Origin: Lagopus muta
Lineage: Eukaryota > Chordata > Aves > Galliformes > Phasianidae
Assembly (NCBI RefSeq): GCF_023343835.1
Contig: NC_064439.1
Span: 20,407,433-20,471,432, forward strand
DNA: 64,000 bases
Direction of reading: 5' to 3'
Part shown: one piece after another, positions 35,613-46,917 of the stretch
How positions within the stretch are numbered: position 1 is the first letter of the stretch
Layout: every line of letters starts with the position of its first letter
Made by a program: the position numbers and the translations under genes
The notes under the pieces: generated by a model
Told to the model about the DNA's origin: nothing
What the model saw: the letters and a program-made list of their open reading frames with translations, nothing else
Databases searched by the model: none

Positions 35613-37944
35613 AACTTTTGTAACTTTAAAGTAGCTTAATCAAGTCAGGTAAAAAATTGCAGCACAGTAAGGCAAAAGCAGTCTAGAATTCCAATGAGTT
35701 CTCCAATTCCAGAGAGTGGTAGTTCTCAACTTACAGCCACAAGAGAGGGGAAAGTGCTTTACTAAGTGGCTTGGAGATGTCTGTCTTCTTTGCAGGAAGA
35801 CAGCAAGGACTGAAAAACAAAGTTAACCTTTCATTATACTTGTAACTTTTACTATGAAATAGGAAACTTCCTTTTCTTGAAATGTAAATTCACTGCACAA
35901 TGGGCCAAGTGAACAAATGCAGCCATAGCTGAATCTTGAAACAACTATTTGTTTCCTAGTGAAGAAGTGGGTATTTCTATTTTTGAAAAAGATGATCAAG
36001 CTCTATGTAAAGAGCTTTTTGTTTTCGTAGATGTAAATTCTGGACAAAACTCAGTGCAATACACTATTTCTTGGTAAAATATCCCATCTCTTTTCCAGCC
36101 CCAATTATTAAGTATTCAGTGCCAGCATTTGACAGCAAAATTAGCAAAATATGAATGAACCCTAATAATAAACATCCAGCTTCATAGAATACTTCACAGA
36201 AGTACTTTCTGCCCTCCTTCAACTTTCTCTTGCAAAGAGTTGAATGTTGCTAAGTTCTGCTCTGCAGAAAGTGAAGCATTTTTTACATAATACTTAAAAG
36301 CTGTCTTCATTACTACAACTAACCAGACATACTGATCAGATCTGGAAAAGCACTCCTATCCTGTTTATTTATTTTCGATGCGCAGCTGTAGTAATTTATT
36401 GAAATGGATAACTTGCAGACAGAGGATGGTAGTTTTTTGGTGGAATAACACCTTCTTTGAGATGATTTTGAGTTTACTTTAAATTTAAACCAACATTATT
36501 TTCATATAGCCATAATAGTTTTGTTTGGAATAGTCAACAACTGATGTTGCAAAGGCTGTACTGTCAGTTTACTACAAAAATAATAGAACATTAGTTCATT
36601 GTAACAAATTGGTCTAGCTTTCCTCAGGGACAGAGAAATCTTGTGCATAACTCTCAAGCTACGAGCTCATCTTACTTTTGCTTAATTTAGCTCCACGGGT
36701 GTCCAAAGATGGTAGATTAAGTGGTTTTTTTTTTTTTGTTTTTTTTTGTTTTTTTTTTTACCATGTTGCCCAACTTTGTTCTTTATGAAGGAATGTGTCA
36801 CAGTGACTAATAGTCCCCAGGCTATAAATCCTTCGGGCTATTGAGACCATGCTGTTCAGTCCGGATGTGATAATATGATATTGAAGTCTTTGTTTTATGA
36901 TAAATTGGAGTTAGGTCAGATGACCTGTATGTGCTCATTTGCTCTTTTCTTTGAATGGAATTGCCTTTCTGTACCTACTTCTCTCACAGAACCAAGTTTT
37001 ACAAATAAATCTTTCAAATTATTGGAAAGAAAAAAAACAGCAAAAAAAGGATTGTAATGTCTACACAATATTTCTCAAATCTAAGATGATGTATTTGAAC
37101 AACTTAAGAATAAAATTAGGGTAAAACATATTATGATCAATTGGAGCTTCTCTTCAACAAAACGGAATATATCTGAGCACTGCTAAGTCAGCTGTATCAC
37201 ATCTGAGAAATGAGTTCCACAAAATTCAGAAAAGGAGCAGCCTTCAGCTTGTGGTGTACCTACTCTGGTTAAACAGTGAAGTAGTATATGACTGTGTTGC
37301 TTTCTACAAATAAATACATAGCATGTTTTTATGATAGATTTCATTTAAAATTAGAATTATGTTACAAGTAAAACCTGAAGCCACGAGATGCTCCTGTGAG
37401 GGTACACAGACTTTAGCTGTATAGGCAAACTGAAGCGTTGGCAGCACAGGGACCAGATCATGGGAAAGCCTCGAGCCACAGGGCTGAGGCTTTGCTTTGC
37501 GCAGCTGTGTAAAGCCCTTCCATAATAGCTGTCCCTGACAGGGGTGAAGAAACATGAGGAGCTCTGCCCTGGCTCCCCAAGGAAGCACAACGCTCAGCAG
37601 GGCCAGGGAGAGAGAAGTGAGTGCTGCGGCACTGTATTCTGTCTCCTGGAGAAGAAGTGCGCCAAAGGATGCTCTGAGGGATGGAGTAATGCAAACCGGT
37701 GAGGGAGCCTCGGAGGGACAGCTGCGATCTCCTGAGCTGCATCCCCAGGGCTCTGTGAGGCTGTGGCCCAGAGGGAGCAGAACTACAACTTCAGCCTTTG
37801 GCATCTGCTCTGCAGCCACTCGCCCTTCCTTTCTCGCCCCTCTTTGTAATAGTTTTTTTTTTTTTTTTTTAATCAGTTTTGAGAGCAGAAACAGTAGATA
37901 CGTTCATTCTCGGTGGGTCTTCGATTGCTGTTGCGTTTGTTTAT
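35613..37944. other. unique sequence upstream of the main CpG island
   Basis: AT-rich with a T-rich tract at 36725-36759. G+C rises from about 37.4 kb towards the island. Open frames of 171 and 94 codons on the minus strand at 37.3-37.8 kb have no domain support. A further T run lies at about 37851-37871. Confidence 0.45.
36725..36759. repeat. T-rich low-complexity tract
   Basis: Three T blocks separated by single G bases; simple low-complexity DNA. Confidence 0.9.
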
Positions 37945-38062
37945 TTTAAAAAGCGCTTCTCCTGCAACAGGCGGGCAGGCCGTGGGTCCCGCGGGCCCCC
38001 GTGAGCCATCACGCCCGCCTCGTCCCCTGCCGGGCTGCAGCGGGGGGCAGTGCCGCCGAGGA

Positions 38063-38073
38063 GGCCATTTTGC
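38063..38073 (+). promoter_or_regulatory. YY1-like motif
   Basis: The GGCCATTTTGC sequence is close to the YY1 core (GCCATnTT, the complement of AAnATGGC). YY1 sites are common just downstream of start sites in CpG-island promoters and often orient transcription. Identification is by motif only. Confidence 0.35.
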
Positions 38074-38136
38074 AGCTGCTGAGGGAACGCGGCGGCGCCG
38101 CGCGGCCAGGCAGGAGCCGCCCCCTCCTCCTCCCCC

Positions 38137-38148
38137 GGGCAGGTAAGC
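38137..38148 (+). other. candidate 5' UTR splice donor
   Basis: GGGCAG|GTAAGC matches the vertebrate donor consensus well, with the exon ending at 38142. If it is used, an untranslated first exon starting somewhere near 38.0 kb would be spliced over the ATG at 38685, or into an acceptor upstream of it. That implies alternative first exons. Confidence 0.4.
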
Positions 38149-38518
38149 ACGCAGCACCTGTCGGGAGGGCGGACTGCCCCGCGGGGGGTGCCGGGCCGTA
38201 GAGCCGCAGGGTGCGGAGCTGGGGGGGCTGCTGGCAGCGGGGTGGGGAGCGCGGTCCTCGGCTGGAGGTGCGGGGAGCGGCCGGCAGGGGGCGCTGTGGT
38301 GCCGGGCCGCGCGGCGGGGCGCGGGGCTGCGCGAAGGGTTAAGGAGCGGGCGGCAGAGCCCGGCTGCCCCGACGGGAGGGAGGGGGGCGGAAAAAAGGAG
38401 GAGGAAAAAAATGAAATGAAATAATCGCGCCCGGCACGAAGTGGGGCCCTCCCACCTCTCCTCCCTCCTGCCCGGCCTGCGGGGACAGCGCGGGCCGCGG
38501 AGCCGCGGCGGGGCGACA

Positions 38519-38593
38519 ATGCGGCGGGCGGAGAAAGCAGGAGGGGCAGCGCGCGGCAACATGGAGGGAGGCGCGGAGCGGGCCGGCCCCTGA
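38519..38593 (+). CDS. upstream ORF 1 (24 codons)
   Basis: An ATG at 38519 (A at -3) opens 24 codons ending at TGA 38591-38593. An in-frame second ATG at 38561 has a strong Kozak context (AACATGG). The peptide is Arg/Gly/Ala-rich with no known domain. Its stop overlaps the next upstream ATG as TGATG, so a terminating ribosome would sit on that ATG. It matters only if transcription starts upstream of 38519, which the sequence alone cannot show. Confidence 0.35.
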   Translation: MRRAEKAGGAARGNMEGGAERAGP

Positions 38594-38688
38594 TGCGGCT
38601 GTTTCTCCTCCTCCTCCTCCTCCTCCGGGCAGCGGCTCCGGCGGCGCTTTCCTCCCTGGCGGCGGCTGGCGGCGGCGGGTGGAAATGA
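38593..38688 (+). CDS. upstream ORF 2, leucine-rich 31-residue peptide
   Basis: The ATG at 38593 starts MRLF followed by seven Leu encoded by the CTC repeat, then an Ala-rich stretch, ending GGGGWK. Its TGA at 38686-38688 overlaps the main ATG at 38685 as ATGA. The peptide resembles a signal sequence (a basic residue, a hydrophobic core, small residues). Its own start context is weak (C at -3 and C at +4). It could modulate translation of the main frame by termination-reinitiation, or be a chance product of the trinucleotide repeat. Confidence 0.35.
   Translation: MRLFLLLLLLLRAAAPAALSSLAAAGGGGWK
38605..38625 (+). repeat. (CTC)7 trinucleotide repeat
   Basis: Seven perfect CTC units in the proposed 5' UTR. 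They encode the Leu run of upstream ORF 2, and a change in unit number would keep that frame. A likely polymorphic site. Confidence 0.9.
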
Positions 38689-38778
38689 GCAGGTCGGCGG
38701 CGCTTCTCCTCTGCCTGCTGGGCTGCAACGTGTGGAAGGCGGTGACCAAAACCTTAGGGGCGCCCGAGGCGGCTCAAG
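38685..38778 (+). CDS. candidate first coding exon with signal peptide, gene unidentified
   Basis: The ATG at 38685 has G at -3 and begins MSRSAALLLCLLGC, a basic-then-hydrophobic leader typical of a secretory signal peptide, followed by NVWKAVTKTLGAPEAAQ. The frame runs to CAAG|GTCGGT, a moderate splice donor, giving 94 coding nt and a phase-1 intron, which is common after signal-peptide exons. Its position inside a strong CpG island supports a real start. Reading through the donor gives only Gly/Arg-rich low-complexity sequence. I expect a secreted or membrane protein, but I do not recognise the family and give no symbol. Two upstream ORFs end on or beside this start. An alternative is that the true first exon is the untranslated one ending at 38142. 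Confidence 0.5.
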
Positions 38779-40609
38779 GTCGGTGCGGGGAGGGGGGCGA
38801 CGGCGGCGGGACCGGCCCGCTTTGTGCCGCGGCCCCGGGGGGCTGCGTCGCGCGGGCGGCCGACTCGGGGGGCCGAGATGGCGGGGGGGGGGGGTGCGGC
38901 GGTGGGAAAGCCCTCCGGGCCCCTCCGGACGTGGGGCGCGGCTGCCCCCGCCCGCAGCCCCGGGCCCGCCGGGATGGAAGCCCCGCAGCGGGGGCGGCGC
39001 GACCCCCGGGCCGGGAGCTTTGTTAGCGGCGGGGTAGGGGCTGCCGCCGGCCCCTTTGTGCCGCCCCTTCCCCCGGCGCTGCCTGAGCCGTTGCTCCGCA
39101 TCCGTCTCCCCCGGCGGCCATCCCGCCGCGGCGACGAGGGGCAGCGGCGGCGGCAGGCCCGGGGCTGCGGGCTCGTACCCCGGGCTGGCGGGACGTCTCC
39201 GAGCCTCGGTCGGGCCTTTTGTTCGGTGCGGTGGGCTGCCCGCGGGCCTGGGCGGCGGGCAGGGCGAGCCCCGGCGCTCGCAGCCGCTCCGGTCTCGCTG
39301 GGGCACGAGCAGAACCCCGGCGGCAGCCCCCCGAGCCCCCCAGGCGCGGCTCCCCGGCCCCGAGCAACTTGCGGCCCTCCTGGGCCCGGCCGGAGCCCCG
39401 GCACGCTGCTCTGCCCCGATCCGCACGCGTACGTTGGACACGGCGTGTGCCCTCGCGATGAGGTGCACCTGCCCTGTGCCCCGCAGCCCGGGTTGGGATG
39501 GGGAGATGCTACTCCGTGCCCGCGTCACCTTGCCTCACCTCTTGTGGTGGGAGATCTCGATCGGGGGCCCGGTGCCAGCACCGTGCCCACCGGGACCGCA
39601 GTTGTGACAGAAGGCAGAAAACGTGTCTGTCTAATGGTACTCAGCACTGCTGAGGGAAACATCTCCAGCGTGGTCAGCGTGAGCCTCATAGCTCCTGTTG
39701 TCCGGTAGCTACGGCTGTCATCTGAGGTGGAAGCTGAGCCTTTATGGTGGGTTAGCAGCTTTCTTCTCACTGTTTTGGGAGGAAAGGACACTGTGTGAAG
39801 AGTGTGCTCATGTCCTGTGTCCTCTAAGCTTGCCTGTCCTATGTGTCATTAAGAACCGGTGAGCAACGTTTGCAACAAAAAAAGGAGTATGTTTAGAACC
39901 TTATTCGATTCTTACACAGCTGTATTTGTGGTGAGGTAAGATGTAGGTGAACCAGTGTTCTTGTACAGAGTATTCAGAAGGTACTGATATCTTATAGCAA
40001 AACCTAGCACTCTTGGCAGTCTGATATCCTGTTCAACCATCTTTAATGACATTGGCACTTACAGAATAAGAACTGCTGAACTATGATTCAAGGGCTGTTA
40101 GACTCAGGGCAGTATTTTAGTGGTAGACATGCCAGGGAGTAGCACAACTGTGTGCATCCCTTGATGCTAGCTCTTTAGATATCAAGCTGTACAGTAATTT
40201 CTGTATCATATGGGAAGTCTTTTGTATTTGTGGTCAGAATGGTAAAGTATAAGCAGAATTAGTGCTTTTCAGCTGCCGTGCTGATCCTGTCATCTACTGT
40301 CAAGCTCAATTCATTGTATATGGAAAGGCTTATCTTCATAGCTGCTACATCCCCATCAGAACTGATGGCTGATTATTTAAGTAATAGCAGCCATGTCAGT
40401 GAGTTGAGAACATTTATATCTAGATGAAATGGTCTAAATTTATCTTCAGTGTAAGAACATGTGGGTTTTTCACAGGTAGGATTATTTTCCAAATTCCCAT
40501 GATGAGCTTTGGAACTGCACATTAGTAATGGTTACATCAAACTGATCCAGTGCTGAAGTGAATTCTGTTCAGCTGTGATAATTAGTTACCAGTTCCTTAT
40601 TGAGGGTTG

Positions 40610-40667
40610 TTTTTTTTTTGTTTGTTTGTTTTTGTTTTTTGTTTTTTTTTGTTTTTTTAAAAAAAAA
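40610..40667. repeat. T-rich then A-rich low-complexity tract
   Basis: TTTG/TTTTTG-type repeats followed by a run of nine A; simple sequence. Confidence 0.9.
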
Positions 40668-42474
40668 GTGAGATGAGGAACTGTAGTTTGCATAGTCATA
40701 AGGTGTGAACTTCTGGGGGATGGGGTTGTAGTGCCAGTCGCATTCCTTGTTTGTATGCTGAGCACAGTAAGTGATAAATGCTTATACAGCTTAAACCAAC
40801 TGTTTTTCTGCCCTGATCTTTTAGCACTGTGGTGATAATTACTGCTACAGGTGAAGGGCACTGTTGCCAAAGTTTAGGGATGTATGCGGAGGGTGTTCTT
40901 TCCTACCCCTCGTGTCTGGGAGGAGTCTAGAATATCGAGGGATCACAGTAAAAGTGGAGGTGAGAAAACCAGATGCCTTTGTGGAATAATTGCTTCAACT
41001 GAAACATTTAATATTGAGTAGATTACAACAGATCGGGGTACAGGCCTCCTTGTGATGGAGTCGTTAGATGAGACCCAGTCAAGATTTTCTATGCCTGTGT
41101 CAACAGGCCACATAATGTGCTGGACTTGGAGCTGTTTGAGCGTGGGGCCTGTGGTTGCTGTTCTGGTTAAGGATGGAAGGTGCCACTCTTTGCATCTGGT
41201 ATTTCTCTTTTTCTTGCTGCTCTCAGCCTTACATTCAGGCACTTCTAGCCTGAAAATCTGCTTGGGCAGGCCTATTACATAATTTGTGAATATGGAAAGT
41301 ACTGGTAATTAAGGTCTGCATTTAGTACCTATTTAGAAAATTGAATGACTTTGGCAGGCTGTTACCTTATTTAGTGCATTATGCAGATGCATTGCGACCT
41401 CTGAAGGTCGCAGAGTTAACCTGTAAGTTTCTACAAGTGAAATAACTTTTTTTTTTCTTAATGTATACAGTAAAGTACATGCAGATAAGTTGTTCATTAT
41501 TGTCACTGTTGAAATTTAGCACCTTGAGAGTGAAGTTGTTACAATTCCAGGAAGATACATTTAAGGAGTGATAAGACCTCTAACTTTTCTCAGATGCCTG
41601 TGCCTGATCAGTGTTTCAAGTGAGGTCTAAATTGTATTTGTCTTAGTTGTTCTATTGTGTGTTCCAAAGCTGAAAGTGGTTTGAACGCATACTAAAATGG
41701 ATATATAGAAATCTTTATTTTAAATGAAAACAACAGCAAAAAAAAAAAGAACCTGTGAACAAACAAAAAGATACAAAAGACCCCATGCTGCCCTTTAAGC
41801 TGCATTATGATGAATTGGTCATTTGCCTGAGTGCAGACAAACTGCTCAATGTGTTCTCTTCGTATGAACAGATGCTTTCCAACTTTGGGAGCCCTGGCAA
41901 AGCAGGAATTCAATAGTTGTATGGGGGGGTAATGCTAACTCAGGCTGAACTGAGACAAAACCAATGTGATTGGAGAAGAGCTTAAATTTCGTTGTTGTTT
42001 TTGAACTTCACTTTGCAGTAGGTGATGATGTGTCATTCATAGATTCTAGGAAAGATCTTCTAAAAAGAATACTGGCTGCTATGTTGTAGTGCAGAAGTCC
42101 TATATGGTTTTTGTCTGATGCAAAAAGTATTGGTTTCAATTAGTCTTCATTGGTCTTTGTGTTTTATTAGTTATTCTAACCTAAGAAGTTTTGAAATAAA
42201 GCATTTGAATAACAGATAGCATCCAGTTCAAGGACTGCTCTACCGATGGATGCATAGGCCCGGGCTGTCCCACCTTTGTAACCATGGGATAAGATAGAGC
42301 AGATGTTTTTTCCTAGTGTGGTGATGAATAGAGGTTCATCTGTCACTGCTTAGAATGTGTTACCTTCTCCCTCTGTGTGCCTGGACAATAGGGAAATTGA
42401 TGCTTGAGTGCTGCTGTTTGGTTTTGCCTGCCTGCAGTCAGCCATTACATGACTTGACATTGTGAAAGCTGATT

Positions 42475-43171
42475 TCACAATGCTTCAGCTGGACATTTTA
42501 TGAAGGCTGCTTTTCTGGACAGCTCAGTAACAGCTGCAAGGAGACCCTTACGCTCTTGGCTTCTTTCTAAGATGGTTTTGCTGAGCTTCCAGTTTTGGCC
42601 ACAGCGATAAAGATTTGGTGATGTAGAAATAGCAATCTTTTTCACCTTGCACTGCTGTGCCATCTCTTCTCAGTCTTCTCAATTAGTAAATTGCTGATGT
42701 CCTTCACATGCAAACATCTATTTCATTGAGACCACAAATGGACTCATCATAGCGTAAAGTAAATTGCTCTAAAGCAGTACAGAAGATGTTGCTTTCTTTT
42801 AGTGAAGGAGCAAAATGTTTGCTTAGTGCTAGATAGTATTGTGAAATGTCAATGAAGGGGATGTATTGGTTGGTTTTATCAGTTATCAGATCAGGAGAAA
42901 TAGTAGATTTTTTCATGCTTAAACTGCTAGTGCCTGTAAATAGCATGTCTAGAGCTGGAACAAATGAGCAATCACCTCTGTGAGTGAGTGGTGTAAAATT
43001 GCAGCCTTTCTAGGGGATGATCATACTCACCTTTGTAGTCTGCAGAACCTTGCAGTAAATTGTTCAGCTCACCTTGTGTATGGCTCAGAGCACCATGGAT
43101 GTGCTTGTCAGGGGATGGCAAACACACACGGCTTCCCTGTGGTCCCTTGTTTGCTTCTGCCTTGAGATGAG
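42475..43171 (-). pseudogene. protein-like decayed frame, possible pseudogene
   Basis: Read on the minus strand, one frame is open from about 43180 to 42978 (including HGALSHTQGELNNLLQG). A one-base shift then leads into a second frame open from about 42980 to 42704 (including MKKSTISPDLITDK and LRYDESICGLNEID). Further shifted frames follow to 42475. An excellent splice donor (AAAG|GTGAGT) follows 43031 in the first frame. The segments look protein-like in composition, but I recognise no family. It may be an old retrocopy or element with frameshifts, a real exon plus intron, or chance: open frames of this length are not rare in 64 kb. Confidence 0.2.
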
Positions 43172-46100
43172 CTAATTGCTAGGTGTTACCTAATGTACAG
43201 CCTAAAGCAACCTGCTCCGTCCTTCCCTCGATCCCTCTCTGTGTTTTTGGTTCTCTTTTGTTGAACCTCCTACTGACTCCTCTTATTATATGTGACCAGA
43301 AACCTGATCCATGGCATTTTTAGGGACTGCTGCAGTGCCAACTTCTGGCAAGTGAATGGTCTCGAATAGCAGTCAATGCTCTACAGGAGCAATGAAATGC
43401 AGCTTGACTGTATGCCTGGTTTTTTAACAAAAGCCTGCATGTCTGTATATATGTGTGGGGATGGAAGGCTAACTGAGCTTTTAGGTTTGTTGGAAAACTT
43501 GAGAGACCAGTGGCTTTGCTGTGTTGCAGGGTAAGAGTGTCACTGCCCACTGCCATTGCAAACTTTAGGTGGGTTCTTTTCTCCCATGAATGGGCAGTGA
43601 CTACTGACAGTGTTACTGCCTGCAAGAACTGGGAGCAAAATGCGTGTCAGGGAGACTTTGTGCGTGGCTCTGGGCTGCAGAGACCATTGCTACAAGCTGT
43701 TTCTGGTGCCTTTGTTTCCTTGGGTATCACCTTGGTGTGATAGCATACTCTCAGAAGTTGTTTACAAAGGCACTTGCAAAAAAGAAGATGAAATACATTA
43801 TAATGAAAATAACAATTAGAGGTTCCTTAAAGACAAAATTAAACTTCCTGACAAGGTAATGGATATGCTTCCTTAAACACAGCAGTCATAAACAGCTATT
43901 GGATCACCTGGGACACTTGGAGGACACTCACTGTTTATCCGTGATGTTGCTACTCAGGCATACCTTCCACTGTCAACGTGGACGCAGCCTTCCTAATGCC
44001 CATGGAGTCCCTGCTGTTGGTGATAATGTGGGTACTTCTTTTTCATGATGCCAATGATTCCCCTGTACTGCACTTTTTGTAGGATGGATTTCCCTTTGTG
44101 AAGTATACGTTGGTTCAGCCCTTAAATATGAAGAGCAGTAGCTTTTGTCAGAACAGAGTGTTGCTGTTCTGCCCACAGCTCTTGGTGGTTTTACCATATA
44201 CCTGTCAGGCAGCACAAATAAGAAAGATGAGAAGCCTGCATAAAGCGAGTTGTATTTTCTGGAACAAATAAGTAATGCTAATTATTTTATATTAATGTAC
44301 CTTTGGGGGGGGTGATTTTTTGTCTGTTCTGACAAGTTTCTGCAAGGGAAAGAGTGAAACCAACCTGCCTGTAACAATGCTTTTTTGGAATTACCATACA
44401 TACCTAAGAGATTTTGGTTTAGGAAATACCAAAGAGAAGAAAATACTGAGTGAGTTTTCTGCTTCAGAAATTCCAGAAACATTTTCCTATGAGCTGGTTT
44501 ACATTAAGTTTTCAGCTAATGTAGTATCTGGCTTGTTGTGAATGGGTAATAAGCCTAATACGCATGCTTTCTGTGAACACATCTTTAGTTTTACTGGAAA
44601 CTGGAAAGATATATGTGAACATTCTGTCATTTCTTGTTGCTTTTAGTAAATGCATTGAATCTTTCATTTTAAAATATTAACACAGAATCCTATTTGACAT
44701 ACAGCAAGTCTGTGACTTTGAAAGTAGTATTTAAATATATTCTGCATAAAGCTCTATTTCTCATTTCATGTGAAATGCCAGTGTTTTGAGTCAAATAATG
44801 TAAAATGTTCTGGTTCAGATGCACCCATTTCACCATTTTGTTTATTTGAAGAGCAGTGAATTTGAAGATGATCTGAAGTAAAATTTCAATTATGTAAAGC
44901 ATGGTCTGTAAATTTGGTTCCCGTGCTTAACTGCATGGGGGATTGGGTATGTTTAAACAGAACTGCTGTTAATATAAAGTGTGTTTTAGGTAGCAGCAAT
45001 CTCTTTGCAGGCAAGGCACAAATCTCCCTCTGGAAATCCAACACTGAAGATCTTTTAATTGTTCCTACTCTGAGTTTTTGCAGCTACAGGCTGACACTGT
45101 ACCATGCCATGGAAGTGTAGCAGAGTGAAATCCTGTCTTTACCCATTATCTGTGCTCCTTGTGCGCCAGTGGGGAAAGGCTTCCTGTCACTGTCAATAGG
45201 AGCCTAGATGTGCACCAGTGGAAGACTGCTCTGCTGCTGCACTGGATGTTTTCAGACAGGGTGCTATGAACATTTAATGTCTGGGAGGGATCCCATTAGC
45301 CCTGTTGGACATGGGATGACTCCACAGGGGCCACTCTCAGCACATTCCCTCTGGGAACCTGGCTCTGAGGAGCCACAGAGCAGCAGGGAGGAAGGCATAG
45401 GGAAGCCAAGGGAAGGAAGGAAGTAGCAGCGTCCTTTCAGCAGGGGGTAATGATGGAACTGAGTCCCATGAAGTGCAAAATGCTTGGAGTTTTCTCAAGA
45501 TAGTCCTACCTGCAATTGTGCTGAGAACTGTTGTACTGTGTGATAGTTGTGAGTGAGGTTGGACAGCAAAAAGGCTTTTATTTTGACAGTGTGTAGAAGC
45601 TGAGGTAAATAAGAGATAGAGATGTAAGGTAGTCATGCTTTGATTAAAACAAAGCAAGAAGAAAACGAGCAGACAAAAAAAACACAACAAATGGAGCCTT
45701 TCTTTTTGGAGCAGTTTCTAGAGATGACAGCAGTGTAGGGTACTCTGTCTTATTTCATCCTACCTTTGTGATTGTCATTACTGGAAAAAAAATGTTATCT
45801 TTCGTCCTTTGGAGGCATGGATATGTACCAATATGGCATCAAGAGTTTCTCAAGTAGTGTTGTAAGGCTTCCTTGATTTATAAAATAATAACAACAAGTA
45901 AGATAGTTGCTGTATTTAGGCTGCTGCTGCTGGGTGGAAATCTATCAGCAGTTTTATCCCGCCCATATGGGTCAGACAGACAGTTGTGCAAAGTCAAAGG
46001 TCCAAGCATCTCACCTGTAAGTCTGTGCTTCTATGCTACTTGAGTGTGACTCTTCCCATGCAGAGGATGTGCAGTTGTCACCTAGGGTAGAGTGCATCCT

Positions 46101-46228
46101 GCATGTTTAGATGTCTTCATCTCAGCTGGTCATTTGTGTTGCTTACAGACACGCATATCTGATCTGTTTGGCTAATGGAGCTGAGCATAGTTCCTATTAC
46201 CAAGAGTTTGCACATCTAGTCAGATGAA

Positions 46229-46434
46229 TCATGCTGCAGCATCCTCTGGCTGTGTGGTCCAGCCAGCACTGTTTACACTGCCATTTAGCCCAATGGATCC
46301 TCTCCTAGATACCATCACTGGAAGTTTCATCAGGACAGTGTTACTGTCAGCCTCAGAGCTACTGGTTGCATACCATGTAGTTCTGCTAAATGAGTGCACA
46401 CCCTTGGGTGACCTGGTTGGGTTATCACGCATTT
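46229..46434 (-). CDS. candidate terminal exon, minus strand
   Basis: Follows the candidate exon at 46773-46917 across a 338-nt gap. The acceptor would be TTGTTGTCTGAG with the exon beginning at 46434, which keeps the upstream phase-1 frame and gives AEMRDNPTRSPKG at the junction. The frame continues through a Ser/Thr-rich stretch to a TGA at 46229-46231. The opposite strand is open too (46224-46544), so coding cannot be assigned with confidence. No family recognised. Confidence 0.22.
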
Positions 46435-46772
46435 CTCAGACAACAACTCATTCAAGTCTTAATAGTCTATTTAAATTTCTAAAACATTTGTCTTTATGGT
46501 GTTACATTTATGAGTCTAAGTGTTTTCCTCCCAAGGGTAAATAAGCTAAAAGAAGGGTTTGGAAACAGGGAGAGTTACAGAGTTGTTTGGGCTTGTCTAC
46601 GTGTTGGTTTTCCCACAGACTTAATTAGTTTTGTGTTCCCAAGAGTTGATTTATTCTGGGTTAGGCTGTATTGTTGCTCTCACCTTTGTCTCTTTTCTCT
46701 TTCTCTGGCATTTGTGTAGCTGTGTGGTAAATCACATGGAGGAAGTGACCCACTGAAGACTTGTGTACTTAC

Positions 46773-46917
46773 CGGCTCTGCTTTCACCTGGATTGCTTCC
46801 CAAGCTGGATTCACAGGGAGTTGCACAAACATTGCTGGGTTCAGAGGAACTGGTGAATGAAAATGAAGGCTTTGTGGCAACAGTGCCATTTGATGCAGGA
46901 TTAAATGGATTGTAGAT
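46773..46917 (-). CDS. candidate internal exon, minus strand
   Basis: A 145-nt segment flanked by a CATGTGCAG acceptor and a perfect GCCG|GTAAGT donor. It is open in one frame for its whole length, starts IYNPFNPASNG and is rich in Ser, Asn and Pro (for example PSFSFTSSSEPSNV), ending in phase 1. This would be part of a minus-strand gene nested in the putative plus-strand intron. No promoter, start codon or known domain was found for it, so a chance coincidence of splice-like sites and an open frame remains likely. Confidence 0.25.

Larger units (their letters stand above)
37945..39620 (+). promoter_or_regulatory. major CpG island, promoter and first exon of an unidentified gene
   Basis: About 1.7 kb of very high G+C with dense CpG, sharply different from both AT-rich flanks. 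This is the strongest promoter signal in the window. I see no clear TATA box, as expected for a CpG-island promoter with dispersed start sites. It contains a CAG|GTAAGC splice donor after 38142, a GGCCATTTTGC element, two upstream ORFs and the ATG of the proposed gene at 38685. G runs (for example G12 at 38883-38894) could form G-quadruplexes. The long Pro/Arg/Gly-rich open frames across it on both strands, up to 551 codons, are products of base composition. Confidence 0.85.

Noticed and set aside
37873..39528. 551-codon minus-strand frame across the main CpG island
   Set aside because: It is Pro/Arg/Ala-rich low-complexity translation of CpG-dense DNA, where stop codons are rare. Overlapping long frames appear on both strands at once, and no domain is present.
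38824..39708. 294-codon plus-strand frame beginning inside the CpG island
   Set aside because: Same composition effect; its start lies after the proposed splice donor and it shows no domain.
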